A stretch of DNA of 64,000 bases from SAR202 cluster bacterium bin87 (GCA_002238825.1 MPNC01000001.1:682001-746000), one strand, 5' to 3'. Shown: positions 42,852 through 52,436, counted from the first letter of the stretch. A program made the numbers and translations. The notes: generated by a model not told the origin, from the letters alone.

Positions 42852-44098
42852 TGCGGTGCGTGAGCAACGCCGAAGGGATGCTCAGCGCCGATGGAGTGCT
42901 GGGCGGCAACCCGCTTTTTTATTTCATCTACAACGCGGTGGCCCACATCGCTCCCTGCTGGCTGAGCTACCTCATCTCCGGCCTGGTCATCATGCTGATC
43001 CTGATCAACGCGGTGTTGCTGGGTGCGGCGGTCGTCAGTTGGGGTGAGCGCAGGCTCCTGGGCCGGTTCCAGAATCGCGTGGGCCCCAACCGGTGGGGAC
43101 CGTTCGGCGCGTTCCAACCGATTGCGGACCTGGCCAAACTGATCACCAAAGAGGACATCGTTCCCTACGGCGCCGACAAGCTCGCGTTCACTGCCGTTCC
43201 GATTATCATGGTGGCCGCCGTGCTGCTGGGCACCGCGGTGCTCCCGTTCGCCAAGGACGTGGCGCTGGTCGATCTGAACGTTGGGGTTCTCTTCGTGTTG
43301 GCCGTTAGTTCGCTGACCTCCATCGCGATATTCACCGCCGGGTGGGCATCAAACAACCGCTACGCGCTCTTCGGCGCCGGGCGGGCAGTTGCGGTGTTGC
43401 TCAGCTACGAAGTGCCCGTGGTGCTGTCGTTGCTGGGGGTGGTTATGGTCGCAGGATCGATGTCGCTGGGCGACATCGTGGCTGCCCAGGCCGTGCCCTT
43501 CTTCCTGGTCCAGCCGCTCGCCTTCTTCGTGTTCATTGCCGGGATGTCCGCCGAATTGAACCGCACTCCCTTCGACGTCGCGGAGGCGGAGTCGGAGATC
43601 ATCGCCGGCTATCACACCGAATACAGCGGCATTAAATTCGCGCTGATCCAGGCCGCCGAGTTCGGTGGCGTGCTGGTGGTGTCGGGTCTGATTGCGACTC
43701 TGTTCCTGGCCGGTTGGGCGGGTCCGGCGGCCGATTGGCTCGGCTGGCTGTGGTTCCTGATCAAGGTCTTCATCGGTATCTTCCTGTTCGTCTGGATCAG
43801 GTCGACCTACCCCAGATTGCGTCTCGACCAGATCATGGCCGTGTGCTGGAAATTCCTGATGCCGCTGAGCATAATCAACCTGGTAGCCGTGGTGCTCGAG
43901 GTGTTCTTCCTGCGCGACGCCAACGGGTCGCTGAGCACCGCAGACCTGTGGATAATGGCCGGCATCAATATCGTCCTGGCCGGCGGTTCGATCCTCTTCT
44001 TCGGGCGCTTCATCAAGGAAAAGGTCCGCACCGAGGCGCCCACAGCGGCCGCGACAAATCAGGTCGTGCCCGGCGTGTCGACCATTGGAATGCGGTAG
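42851..44098 (+). CDS. nuoH: NADH-quinone oxidoreductase subunit H (NuoH)
   Basis: This 415-residue membrane subunit links the quinone tunnel to the proton pumps. It has about eight to nine helices and the conserved segments ERRLLGRFQNRVGPNRWGPFG, ADLAKLITKED, the E-rich loop SAELNRTPFDVAEAESEIIAGYHTEYSG and WIRSTYPRLRLDQIMAVCWKFLMP, each read in shorter parts. It is slightly longer than usual because of N- and C-terminal extensions. Confidence 0.95.
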   Translation: MRCVSNAEGMLSADGVLGGNPLFYFIYNAVAHIAPCWLSYLISGLVIMLILINAVLLGAAVVSWGERRLLGRFQNRVGPNRWGPFGAFQPIADLAKLITKEDIVPYGADKLAFTAVPIIMVAAVLLGTAVLPFAKDVALVDLNVGVLFVLAVSSLTSIAIFTAGWASNNRYALFGAGRAVAVLLSYEVPVVLSLLGVVMVAGSMSLGDIVAAQAVPFFLVQPLAFFVFIAGMSAELNRTPFDVAEAESEIIAGYHTEYSGIKFALIQAAEFGGVLVVSGLIATLFLAGWAGPAADWLGWLWFLIKVFIGIFLFVWIRSTYPRLRLDQIMAVCWKFLMPLSIINLVAVVLEVFFLRDANGSLSTADLWIMAGINIVLAGGSILFFGRFIKEKVRTEAPTAAATNQVVPGVSTIGMR

Positions 44099-44116
44099 AA
44101 AAGCGGGGGTGACGCA

Positions 44117-44695
44117 GTGTACGGACTGGAAATGGTAAAAGGGCTGGCGGTAACGCTCTCGAACCTGATGCGCAAACCTTTCACGACCTCATATCCGGAG
44201 CAGCGGATCCGGCAGCATCCCCGTTTTCGCGGCGAGGAGTTCACGTGGTACGAGGAGCGATGCACGGGTTGCGCGTCGTGCGCGAAGTACTGCCCGCTGG
44301 GCATCATCAAGATCGTCACCTCCCCCAGCGAAACCGCGCCGTTGCAGGGCGACAAGTATCGCCTGGAAACCTTCGACATCGAGCTGCAGCGATGCATGTT
44401 CTGCGGCCTGTGCGTCGAGGCCTGCCCCTATGACGCACTGTTCATGGGCAGCGGGTTTGAAGAGGGTCAATACAAGCGGACGGATCTGGTGATCACCATC
44501 GACCGGTTGCGTCAGGCCGAAAAGAACCCCAGCACCTGGTTCCGCCCGCAACTGGAGGGGATGGACTACCGCCCGGGCGAAGGAAGGCCATTGGGATGGC
44601 GCGAGGTCGGCCGCGAAAATTGGCGCTGGCACCAGCACGAAAAAGCCGGAATGCGTCTCGCCGCCGGCCGCGACGACAGCGAGGGCGAAGCCTAG
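44117..44695 (+). CDS. nuoI: NADH-quinone oxidoreductase subunit I (NuoI)
   Basis: This 192-residue ferredoxin-like subunit binds clusters N6a and N6b. The ligand sets are Cys49, Cys52, Cys55 and Cys59, and Cys93, Cys96, Cys99 and Cys103. The start is GTG. With NuoEFG absent it is a plausible docking point for a ferredoxin or F420 donor, by analogy with archaeal Fpo and other 11-subunit enzymes; that role is inference here. Confidence 0.95.
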   Translation: MYGLEMVKGLAVTLSNLMRKPFTTSYPEQRIRQHPRFRGEEFTWYEERCTGCASCAKYCPLGIIKIVTSPSETAPLQGDKYRLETFDIELQRCMFCGLCVEACPYDALFMGSGFEEGQYKRTDLVITIDRLRQAEKNPSTWFRPQLEGMDYRPGEGRPLGWREVGRENWRWHQHEKAGMRLAAGRDDSEGEA

Positions 44696-45280
44696 ATGTG
44701 GTTTGAGCATCTCGTTTTCTGGGCGCTGTCGGTGGTCGCCATCGGGGGAGCGCTAGGAGTCGTGCTGGTTCGCGACCTGTTCCGCGCGTCCCTGATGCTG
44801 GCCATGGCGTTTGTAGCGGTGGGCGGGCTGTTCGTGATGATGAACGCCGAATTTCTGGCGGTGGTGCAGATCCTGATTTACGTGGGGGCCATCGCCGTCT
44901 TGTTCATCTTTGCGGTTATGCTTACCCGCGATGTGCAGCAGGGCAACACTCCCAACCGTTTGCAGATCCCGGCTGCGGTGGTGTCGGCGCTGGTGCTGGC
45001 TGCGATGATTGCCACTGCGGTCACTACCGACTGGACGACCTTGGCCGGCGCCGGATTGGAGGCCAAAGCCCAACTGGCGCAGACGCAGGCGGTGGGCATT
45101 CCGGACGCCGCCGACCTGACAAACGCCGGTTTGACCCCGGCCGAAGTCGCAAGCGTGAGCAGCGGCGGTCTCGCCGATTTGTTGATTGGAAATTTCGTCC
45201 TGCCGTTTGAAGCCGTTTCGCTGCTGTTGTTGGGCGCCGCCATCGGAGGCCTGGCGCTGGCGCGGGGTCGCGGGAGATAA
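44696..45280 (+). CDS. nuoJ: NADH-quinone oxidoreductase subunit J (NuoJ)
   Basis: This 194-residue membrane subunit has five predicted helices. It shows VVLVRDLFRASLMLAMAFVAVGGLFVMMNAEFLAVVQILIYVGAIAVLFIFAVML in consecutive parts, including the conserved pi-bulge region after EFLAVVQ. A longer loop (about 115-160) precedes the last helix. It starts immediately after the nuoI stop with no intergenic base. Confidence 0.93.
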   Translation: MWFEHLVFWALSVVAIGGALGVVLVRDLFRASLMLAMAFVAVGGLFVMMNAEFLAVVQILIYVGAIAVLFIFAVMLTRDVQQGNTPNRLQIPAAVVSALVLAAMIATAVTTDWTTLAGAGLEAKAQLAQTQAVGIPDAADLTNAGLTPAEVASVSSGGLADLLIGNFVLPFEAVSLLLLGAAIGGLALARGRGR

Positions 45281-45284
45281 GGCT

Positions 45285-45614
45285 TTGACGCTCGAAACGC
45301 TACTGATTGTAGCCGCGATCATTTTCTGCATCGGTCTCTATGGAGCGCTGGCGCGCCGGAACTTCATAGCGGTGCTCATGTCCATTGAGCTGATGTTCAA
45401 CGGCGTGAATCTGACGCTGGTGGCGCTGGGGAGATACGTTGCGCCGTATGCGGTGCAGGAGCAGCTTTCCGCGGTGTTCACCGGGCAGGTGTTCGCCGTG
45501 TTCATCATCACCGTAGCCGCCGCGGAGATCGCGCTGGGGCTGGGCATAGTCTTTGCCGTATTCCGGTCCAACGAAAGCGTCGATCTGACCGACGCCGCAG
45601 CCCTGCGCCACTAA
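45285..45614 (+). CDS. nuoK: NADH-quinone oxidoreductase subunit K (NuoK)
   Basis: This 109-residue subunit has three helices and the two membrane Glu residues needed for pumping (in SIELMFNGVNL and VAAAEIALGLGIV). The start is probably TTG 45285, because the helix-1 sequence LETLLIVAAIIF follows directly, GGGAG lies just upstream, and the resulting length is normal. Longer frames overlap nuoJ. Confidence 0.92.
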   Translation: MTLETLLIVAAIIFCIGLYGALARRNFIAVLMSIELMFNGVNLTLVALGRYVAPYAVQEQLSAVFTGQVFAVFIITVAAAEIALGLGIVFAVFRSNESVDLTDAAALRH

Positions 45615-45667
45615 GATCAGCTTCTCATCAAGATGCAATACGCGACAACGCAAATCATTCTTCGAAT

Positions 45668-45862
45668 ATGTGGGTAGAGTTCAAACGCGCCCCGAACTTG
45701 ATGGCGGCGGAGATCTGGAAGGAAGTGCTGGAGGCGGAAGGCCTGCCCAGCCGCATCCTGCCGGACGGCGACATCCTGGACTGGAGCGAGCGGATCCCGT
45801 TCGTCATCTACGTGCCCAAGGGCCGGGAACACGTCGCGGAAGAGATCGTAAGGAAGCTGTGA
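45668..45862 (+). CDS. Small DUF2007-like protein inside the nuo operon
   Basis: This 64-residue protein lies between nuoK and nuoL. The pattern APNLMAAEIWKEVLEAEGLPSRIL, then a variable loop, then FVIYVPKGREHVAEEIV resembles DUF2007 (a putative signal-transducing or ligand-binding domain), although no cysteines are present. No membrane helix is seen, so it would be cytoplasmic. It starts 53 bp after nuoK and ends 13 bp before nuoL, so it is almost certainly co-transcribed. It has no strong ribosome site. Its role in complex I is unknown. Confidence 0.65.
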   Translation: MWVEFKRAPNLMAAEIWKEVLEAEGLPSRILPDGDILDWSERIPFVIYVPKGREHVAEEIVRKL

Positions 45863-45875
45863 GGATCGCCGGAAC

Positions 45876-47912
45876 ATGCTGACCGAATCCCTGGTATGGG
45901 CAATCTTCCTGCTGCCGGTGGCGTCTTTCCTGTTGATCGGGTTGGTCATCCGGCCGCTCGGTCCGGCTTTCGCCAAGACCGCCGGTTACGTCACGATCGC
46001 GGCGTTGGGAATCGGGTTCATCCTGTCGGTTTGGTTGCTGCGGTCATCCGCCCACGGCGAGGTTTATGACTTCGCGCCGTACCTCTGGCTGGGCCTGGGT
46101 CCGGCGACGATTGAAGTCGGCTTGCTGCTGGACCCTCTCACCAACGTCATGCTGGTCGTGGTCACCGGCGTGAGCCTGATGGTCCAGATTTACTCCATGG
46201 GGTACATGGATGGCGACGAGAGCTTCGCCCGCTACTACGCCTACATGTCCCTGTTCAGCGCTTCAATGATCGGCCTGGTGCTGGCGGTAAACGTCGTCCA
46301 GATGTATGTATTCTGGGAGCTGGTGGGCCTCTCGTCCTACCTGCTGATCGGGTTCTGGCACGACCGGCCGGCGGCGGCCGCTGCGGCGAAAAAAGCGTTC
46401 ATCATCACCCGGATCGGCGACGTTGGGTTCCTGCTTGCCATAATCTACCTGTTCTTCCAGGCGGACGATTTTGCCGCCCACGGGTTGAACGCCCTGCACA
46501 TCCCGCACATCTGGGAGGCGGCCGCTCCGGTTGCCGCCGGTGGCGCGGGCATAGTCGCCGGCGGCGCTCTCGTGTGGCTGTGTTTGGGCCTGTTCGCCGG
46601 CGCGGCGGGAAAGAGCGGACAGTTTCCGCTGCACACCTGGCTTCCCGACGCCATGGAAGGCCCGACCCCGGTGAGCGCGCTGATCCACGCCGCAACGATG
46701 GTTGCGGCCGGGGTCTTCCTTGTGGGACGGTTCTTCCCGGTGTTTGCCGAGTCGGAAGCGGCAATGATGGTCGTTGCGCTGATCGGCGCGTTCACCGCAG
46801 TGTTCGCGGCGACTCTGGGTCTGGCCGCCAACGATATCAAGCGGGTGATGGCCTATTCCACCGTCAGCCAACTGGGCTACATGATGGCCGCCCTGGGCGT
46901 GGGAGCGTACAACGCTGCCCTGTTCCACCTTTTCACCCACGCATTCTTCAAGGCCCTGCTGTTCCTGGGAGCCGGCAGCGTGAACCACGCGGCTGGAACC
47001 TTCAACATGATGTACATGGGCGGTCTCCGGAAGGCGATGCCGGGCACCTATTGGCTCACCGTCATCGGCGCGCTGAGCCTGGTGGGTATCTTCCCGCTGG
47101 CCGGATTCTGGAGCAAGGACGAAATCCTGCTGGAGTCCTGGCTCGCCGGTGGACCCGTGCCGGCGTCGATCAGCCTGCTGGTTTTTGCGATGCTGTTGGT
47201 GGGCGTGCTGCTGACGGCGTTCTACACCTACCGCATGGTGCACCTCACCTTCCACGGAGAGTTCCGGGGCGGAGGAGAACGTGAGCTTCACGACGCCCAA
47301 GAGGCCGGCCAACCGGCGCCCACAGGTGTCAGTCACCACATGCACCTGGGCGAATCTCCGTTGGTGATGGTAATCCCCATGGGGGTCCTCGGTTTCAGCG
47401 CGATTGTGGCCGGCTGGCTCGCGAATCCGATCGGGGTCAGCAGCATCTTTGGGCTGATACCCTCGCACTGGTTGACGGAATACTTCGCCTCGGGTCTCCA
47501 TGACGGGCATCACGCGCCGCCGTTCAGCATCCCGATAGCCGTCGTATCCAACGCCGTGGCCATCGCCGGCATCGGATTGGCGGTGCTGACCTACGCCTGG
47601 CCGCGACCGTTCACTACCTCCGAGCCGTTGAGCCGGGGCGGGCCTCTGCACACCCTTCTGGCCCAGCGATATTACATGGACGATCTCTACGAGGGGGTCA
47701 TCGTCGGTCGGGTCTTCTACCGCACGGTTGCGGCGATAGCCGACTGGTTCGACCGCAATATCGTCGACGGAATCGTTGGCCTGCTGGGCTGGCTATCCCG
47801 GAACATCGGCGGCCTGATTGCGCTGGCCCAAAATGGGCAGGTGCAGACCTACCCGCTGATCGCGGCCGCCGGCGGACTCGTCATCATCATCCTGTACCTG
47901 GCCTTTGGGTAA
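45876..47912 (+). CDS. nuoL: NADH-quinone oxidoreductase subunit L (NuoL)
   Basis: This 678-residue antiporter-like subunit has about 16 helices and a C-terminal lateral-helix region. Core motifs are FARYYAYMSLFSASM, VFWELVGLSSYLLIGFW with the pumping Glu, AGKSGQFPLHTWLPDAMEGPTPVSALIHAATMV read in parts with its conserved Lys and His residues, and LFHLFTHAFFKALLFLGAGSV. A His-rich loop (HHMHLGE and HDGHHAPP) follows at about 485-550. Confidence 0.95.
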   Translation: MLTESLVWAIFLLPVASFLLIGLVIRPLGPAFAKTAGYVTIAALGIGFILSVWLLRSSAHGEVYDFAPYLWLGLGPATIEVGLLLDPLTNVMLVVVTGVSLMVQIYSMGYMDGDESFARYYAYMSLFSASMIGLVLAVNVVQMYVFWELVGLSSYLLIGFWHDRPAAAAAAKKAFIITRIGDVGFLLAIIYLFFQADDFAAHGLNALHIPHIWEAAAPVAAGGAGIVAGGALVWLCLGLFAGAAGKSGQFPLHTWLPDAMEGPTPVSALIHAATMVAAGVFLVGRFFPVFAESEAAMMVVALIGAFTAVFAATLGLAANDIKRVMAYSTVSQLGYMMAALGVGAYNAALFHLFTHAFFKALLFLGAGSVNHAAGTFNMMYMGGLRKAMPGTYWLTVIGALSLVGIFPLAGFWSKDEILLESWLAGGPVPASISLLVFAMLLVGVLLTAFYTYRMVHLTFHGEFRGGGERELHDAQEAGQPAPTGVSHHMHLGESPLVMVIPMGVLGFSAIVAGWLANPIGVSSIFGLIPSHWLTEYFASGLHDGHHAPPFSIPIAVVSNAVAIAGIGLAVLTYAWPRPFTTSEPLSRGGPLHTLLAQRYYMDDLYEGVIVGRVFYRTVAAIADWFDRNIVDGIVGLLGWLSRNIGGLIALAQNGQVQTYPLIAAAGGLVIIILYLAFG

Positions 47913-47918
47913 ACCCGC

Positions 47919-49457
47919 ATGCCGACCGGATTCAACGGCCTCCTGACCGTAACCGTTTTCCTGCCCGCCGTAGCGGCTCTGCTGCTGGCCGTCGGGCTGG
48001 TGCGGGATGTTCGCCACATCCGCTGGTTCGCCGCGGCCGTAGCCGCAGCCGACCTGGTATTGTCGGTGATCGTTTTCGCGCTGTTCCAGCGGGGAGGAGA
48101 AAGGTTCCAACTGGTCGATCGGCTCGACTGGATCACCACCGATACGGTGCAGGCCAGCTACCTCCTGGGAGTGGACGGGATCAGCGCCCCGCTGGTCATG
48201 CTGACCGGGTTGCTTGGCCTGTGCGCCGTCTTCGTGTCCTTCCACATCAGCAACCGCGTGCGCGAGTATTTCATCTGGCTGTTCGTGCTGCAGACCGCCG
48301 TGCTGGGCGTGTTCACAGCGCTGGACTTCCTGCTGTTCTTCCTGTTCTGGGAAATCGAGCTGGTGCCGATGTACCTGTTGATTTCGACCTGGGGAACCGG
48401 GCGGCGCGAATATTCGGCGATGAAGTTCCTGATCTTCACGATCCTGGGCTCTGCATTCATGCTGGTTGCCATCGTGGCGGTGTTCGTGAGCGCCGGGGTG
48501 GGCAGCTTCGATATGACGCGACTGTTGGAACCGGGAGGCGCATTGGACGCGTCCCGCGCCGCGCTGCCGATGGGGGTCTTGTTCTGGCTGTTCTTCATTG
48601 CCTTCGCAGTAAAGCTTCCGACCTGGCCGGTCCACACCTGGTTGCCGGATGCTCACACGGACGCCCCCACCGCCGGCAGCGTGATGCTGGCCGGCGTGAT
48701 GCTGAAAATGGGAGGCTACGGCCTCCTGCGGGTCAACGCCGGAATGTTCCCGGAGCAATTGCAGCAATTCGCGATGGCCATTGTCGCCCTCGGCGTCATC
48801 AGCGTGCTGTATGGCGCGGTGGTCACGTTGCGGCAAACCGACCTGAAACGGCTCATTGCGTATTCCAGCGTCAGCCACATGGGGCTGGTGCTGATTGGAC
48901 TGGGCTCCGTCGCGGTTGTGGGCGGCGCTCTGACCGACGCCGGCCTGACCGGCGCGGCCATGCAACTGTTCACCCACGGCACTATCACCGGATTGCTATT
49001 CGTGGCCGTGGGCATCCTGTACGAGCAGACGCACACGCGGCACATACCGGACCTGGGCGGCCTGGCGAACCGCATGCCGATACTCTCCGGGGCGTTCCTG
49101 ATCGCTGGAGCGGCCTCCCTGGGGTTGCCTCTGCTGAGCGGGTTCGTGTCCGAGATACTGGTCTTCTTCGGAGCATTCCGGGCATTCCCGGCACTGACGA
49201 TCCTGTCGGTTCTGGGCATCATACTCGCCGCCGGGTATATCCTCTGGATGCTGCAGCGAACGCTGTTTGGCCCCCGGCCAGCGCGTTGGGATAACCTGAC
49301 CGACGCCTCGCCGGTGGAATTGGTTCCGGTGGCCCTGCTGGTCATCAGCATAGTCGCGGTGGGCGTTTATCCCGCCTGGCTGACCGAGGTGTTCCGCGAC
49401 GGCCTGGAACCCATAGTGAGCGGCTACAACGCCGGGCTGGCCGGAATCCCCAAGTAG
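47919..49457 (+). CDS. nuoM: NADH-quinone oxidoreductase subunit M (NuoM)
   Basis: This 512-residue antiporter-like subunit has about 14 helices. Motifs are LGVDGISAPLVMLTGLL, LFFLFWEIELVPMYLLI with the key Glu, FAVKLPTWPVHTWLPDAHTDAPTAGSVMLAGVMLKMGGYGLLR in pieces and LIAYSSVSHMGLVLIG. It begins six bases after nuoL. Confidence 0.95.
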   Translation: MPTGFNGLLTVTVFLPAVAALLLAVGLVRDVRHIRWFAAAVAAADLVLSVIVFALFQRGGERFQLVDRLDWITTDTVQASYLLGVDGISAPLVMLTGLLGLCAVFVSFHISNRVREYFIWLFVLQTAVLGVFTALDFLLFFLFWEIELVPMYLLISTWGTGRREYSAMKFLIFTILGSAFMLVAIVAVFVSAGVGSFDMTRLLEPGGALDASRAALPMGVLFWLFFIAFAVKLPTWPVHTWLPDAHTDAPTAGSVMLAGVMLKMGGYGLLRVNAGMFPEQLQQFAMAIVALGVISVLYGAVVTLRQTDLKRLIAYSSVSHMGLVLIGLGSVAVVGGALTDAGLTGAAMQLFTHGTITGLLFVAVGILYEQTHTRHIPDLGGLANRMPILSGAFLIAGAASLGLPLLSGFVSEILVFFGAFRAFPALTILSVLGIILAAGYILWMLQRTLFGPRPARWDNLTDASPVELVPVALLVISIVAVGVYPAWLTEVFRDGLEPIVSGYNAGLAGIPK

Positions 49458-49477
49458 TCACCAAAACCGGAAACGCA

Positions 49478-50992
49478 ATGACAGCATATGACCTCTACCT
49501 GATTGCGCCCTATCTGGCCATGGCTGCCCTGGCCATGCTGGTGATAGTCGCGGATCTGGTCACCCGTCGCACCGGTTTCCTGGTTGGACTGTCATTTGCC
49601 GGGCTGGCCGCGCCGGCGGCATTGAGCGCCTGGCAATTGGTGGACCTGACCAGCAGCGGGGCCACAGAGCTGACTGCGGAAAGCTCGGTCATCCTCTATA
49701 CCCTGTCCATAGATCGGTTCGCGCTGTTTTTCAACTTCCTGATCCTGGCGTCCGTCGGGCTGGTGGTCCTGGTGTCCAACGATTACGTGCGGCGTATGGA
49801 GCGGCTGCAGGGCGAGTACTTTGGTCTCATGCTGCTGTCGGCCACCGGCATGATGCTGATGGCGGCGGCCAGCGAGCTCATCTCCATCTATATCGCGCTG
49901 GAGTTGACCACCCTGCCCCTGGCGGCCCTGGCGGCGTTCCTGCCCAACGCGCGTTCCAGCGAAGCGGGAATGAAGTTCCTCATAATCGGGGCGATCAGCA
50001 GCGCGGTAATGCTTTATGGAATGGCGCTGTTGTACGGGTTCACCGGCAGCACGCGCTTGGACGAGATCGCAGTGGCGCTGGCAGCAAGTCCACAGTCTGG
50101 CGTCCTGCCCTTCGGGAGCATGGCGGTGCTGCTGTCGGTGGTGCTCCTGCTCGTGGGTTTCGGTTTCAAGATGTCCGCCGCTCCGTTCCAGATGTGGGTG
50201 CCGGACGTATACGAGGGGGCGCCGACCCCCATGGTCGCGTTCCTGTCCGTGGCGAGCAAGGCAGCCGCTTTCGCGCTGGTCCTGCGCGTCTTCTACATCG
50301 GATTCGACGCGCTGGACGGCGACTGGTGGGTGCTCCTGGCCGGATTGGCCGCGCTGTCCATGACCATCGGCAACCTGGTGGCGATAGCCCAACGCAACAT
50401 CAAGCGGATGTTCGGCTACAGCACCATCGCCCACGCGGGCTACATCCTGGTCGGGGTTGCCGCCGTGACTACCGTGGGTGACGATTCCGCCAGTTTCGGG
50501 CCCAGCAGTGTGCTGTTCTACCTGGTGGCCTACGCCGCGGCGAACCTCACGGCTTTCTTCGCCATCGTGTGCATCGGCAACCGGATCAATAGCGACGAGA
50601 TCGAGGACTACGCCGGAATGCTGAGGCGGGCTCCGTTCCTCGCCATCGCGCTGGCCCTGGCCCTGATTGCCCTGATAGGGGTGCCTCCCACCAGCATTTT
50701 CATGGCAAAGATCTATATCTTCGCGGCAGCCATCAACACCGGCGAATCGCTGATGACCTGGCTGGTCATCATCGGGGTGGTGAACAGCGTGATTTCGGCC
50801 TATTACTACCTCCGCGTGATCAAGGTGATGTTCCTGCAGCCCGCGATTCACACGGAGCGATTGGGCGGTTCCTGGCCGGTCAACGTGGCGGTTGGCGTGG
50901 CGGCGCTGTGCGTGATTTGGCTCGGCGTGGCGCCGGTGGCTATGTTCAGAGCCGCAGAGCGGGCGGCGGTTGTGCTTCTGGCCGGTGGGTAA
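49478..50992 (+). CDS. nuoN: NADH-quinone oxidoreductase subunit N (NuoN)
   Basis: This 504-residue antiporter-like subunit is the last structural gene of the operon. It has about 14 helices, with ELISIYIALELTTLPLAALAAF, GFKMSAAPFQMWVPDVYEGAPTPMVAFLSVASKAAAFALVLR in parts, and IAQRNIKRMFGYSTIAHAGYILVG. The NAD kinase gene starts 22 bp after its stop, so it may share the transcript. Confidence 0.95.
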   Translation: MTAYDLYLIAPYLAMAALAMLVIVADLVTRRTGFLVGLSFAGLAAPAALSAWQLVDLTSSGATELTAESSVILYTLSIDRFALFFNFLILASVGLVVLVSNDYVRRMERLQGEYFGLMLLSATGMMLMAAASELISIYIALELTTLPLAALAAFLPNARSSEAGMKFLIIGAISSAVMLYGMALLYGFTGSTRLDEIAVALAASPQSGVLPFGSMAVLLSVVLLLVGFGFKMSAAPFQMWVPDVYEGAPTPMVAFLSVASKAAAFALVLRVFYIGFDALDGDWWVLLAGLAALSMTIGNLVAIAQRNIKRMFGYSTIAHAGYILVGVAAVTTVGDDSASFGPSSVLFYLVAYAAANLTAFFAIVCIGNRINSDEIEDYAGMLRRAPFLAIALALALIALIGVPPTSIFMAKIYIFAAAINTGESLMTWLVIIGVVNSVISAYYYLRVIKVMFLQPAIHTERLGGSWPVNVAVGVAALCVIWLGVAPVAMFRAAERAAVVLLAGG

Positions 50993-51014
50993 AGATGAAG
51001 GCGGGTTGGCGCAA

Positions 51015-51866
51015 ATGAAAACGGTCGGCATTGCCTACAACGACCTGATCCCGGAAGCCCTGGATCTGGCCCACGCAATCTTCGGCGAGTTGAATCTTGG
51101 CTCAAATAGCTGGATCCTGCGGGCCGAAGACGCGGAAGACCTGAACCTGAGGGCCCGGGAAACCGACCTTGTCATCACCATCGGCGGCGATGGAACGATC
51201 CTGAGGGTCAACCGCGCCATAGCGCCCCGGGGCATCCCTTTGCTGGGCATCAACATGGGCCGCCTGGGTTTCATGACCGAACTTACCGTTCCGGGCGTGA
51301 TGGAGGAGTTGCCGCGTTACCTCGCCGGCGGCATGCGCGTTTCCGAACACAGCATGCTCATGGCCACGGTTTATCGACGCGGCGACGACGAGGGGACGGT
51401 CGGCGAGGGACCCTACCATGCGCTCAACGACGTGGTGCTGTCCCGGAGCCGGGTGTCCCGAGTGATTACGGTGCGGGCCGTCATCGACGGCGCGGACGTG
51501 TCGACATTCCGAGCGGACGGTGTGATCCTGGCGACGGCTACGGGCAGCACCGGGTATAGTTTCGCCGCCGGAGGACCCATCGTGGACCCGCTGTCCGACG
51601 ACGTGGTGCTCACCCCGCTGGCATCTCACGTGGGTTTGACGACCCCGCTGGTTCTGCGCCCGACCAGCAGCGTCGATTTTCACCTGGAGGGCTCGCAGGA
51701 AGCGATCATCAGCGTGGACGGGTTCGAGAACCACCCCATCGAACCGGGCGACTGGGTGCGCATCACCCGCAGCCCGTACCGGGCTCGGTTCCTCAGGGCC
51801 AACGAGCACAACTATTTTTGGGCGACACTGACGCGAAGGCTGGGTTTCAGCCTGCAGGGCCGGTAG
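51015..51866 (+). CDS. nadK: NAD kinase
   Basis: This 283-residue enzyme phosphorylates NAD to NADP. GGDGTILR is at residues 57-64, GINMGRLGFMTEL near 78-90, the metal/nucleotide segment ALNDVVLSR (the usual NE pair reads ND) near 136-144, and ATATGSTGYSFAAGGPIVDP later. The start is ATG 51015; the frame upstream overlaps nuoN. It stands directly behind the nuo operon and ahead of two NUDIX genes, a setting that suggests coordinated control of pyridine nucleotides. Confidence 0.94.
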   Translation: MKTVGIAYNDLIPEALDLAHAIFGELNLGSNSWILRAEDAEDLNLRARETDLVITIGGDGTILRVNRAIAPRGIPLLGINMGRLGFMTELTVPGVMEELPRYLAGGMRVSEHSMLMATVYRRGDDEGTVGEGPYHALNDVVLSRSRVSRVITVRAVIDGADVSTFRADGVILATATGSTGYSFAAGGPIVDPLSDDVVLTPLASHVGLTTPLVLRPTSSVDFHLEGSQEAIISVDGFENHPIEPGDWVRITRSPYRARFLRANEHNYFWATLTRRLGFSLQGR

Positions 51867-51877
51867 GCACGAGCGAA

Positions 51878-52426
51878 ATGAGCACGTTTCCGGATAACGA
51901 ACCCACCATTTCTTCGCGTCCCATCTACAGCGGGCGGATCATCGACGTACGGGTCGATACGGTCCGGTTGCAAAACGGCCGCGAGAGCACCCGGGAAATC
52001 GTGGACCATGCGCCGTCGATTTGCGTGGTGCCCGTGGACGCGGAAGGCAACGTCCTGATGGTGCGCCAGTACCGAAAACCGGTGGACCAATTCCTGCTCG
52101 AGGTGCCGGCCGGAGGCATTGAGGCCGGCGAGACCCCTGAAGAAGCAGCCCAGCGGGAACTCCAGGAAGAAATCGGGCACACCACGGACAACCTGCTTGC
52201 CATGAGCGCGTTCTGGCTGGCGCCGGGCTGGTGTTCCGAGTTCATGTACTCGTTCCTGGCTACCGATCTGAAGCGGGCGGCGCTGGACTCTGACGAGGAC
52301 GAATTCATCGAGGTGGTCCGGGTACCGTTGTCCGGAGCCATGGACGTGATCGCTTCCGGCGAGGTGCAGGACGCGAAGAGCGTGGCGTCCCTTCTGCTGG
52401 CGCTGCAGACGCTCGGCGCCGACTAA
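51878..52426 (+). CDS. NUDIX hydrolase, ADP-ribose pyrophosphatase type (first of a tandem pair)
   Basis: This 182-residue protein has the NUDIX box from Gly80 to about residue 102 ([23 protein letters not shown] in parts), preceded by LMVRQYRKPVDQFLLEVPAG, the arrangement of ADP-ribose/ADP-sugar pyrophosphatases. ATG 51878 begins the homology, 11 bp after nadK; the frame to 51818 overlaps nadK. The next gene is a paralogue of identical length whose NUDIX box is at the same position. Confidence 0.9.
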   Translation: MSTFPDNEPTISSRPIYSGRIIDVRVDTVRLQNGRESTREIVDHAPSICVVPVDAEGNVLMVRQYRKPVDQFLLEVPAGGIEAGETPEEAAQRELQEEIGHTTDNLLAMSAFWLAPGWCSEFMYSFLATDLKRAALDSDEDEFIEVVRVPLSGAMDVIASGEVQDAKSVASLLLALQTLGAD

Positions 52427-52436
52427 CGCCTCCCCA

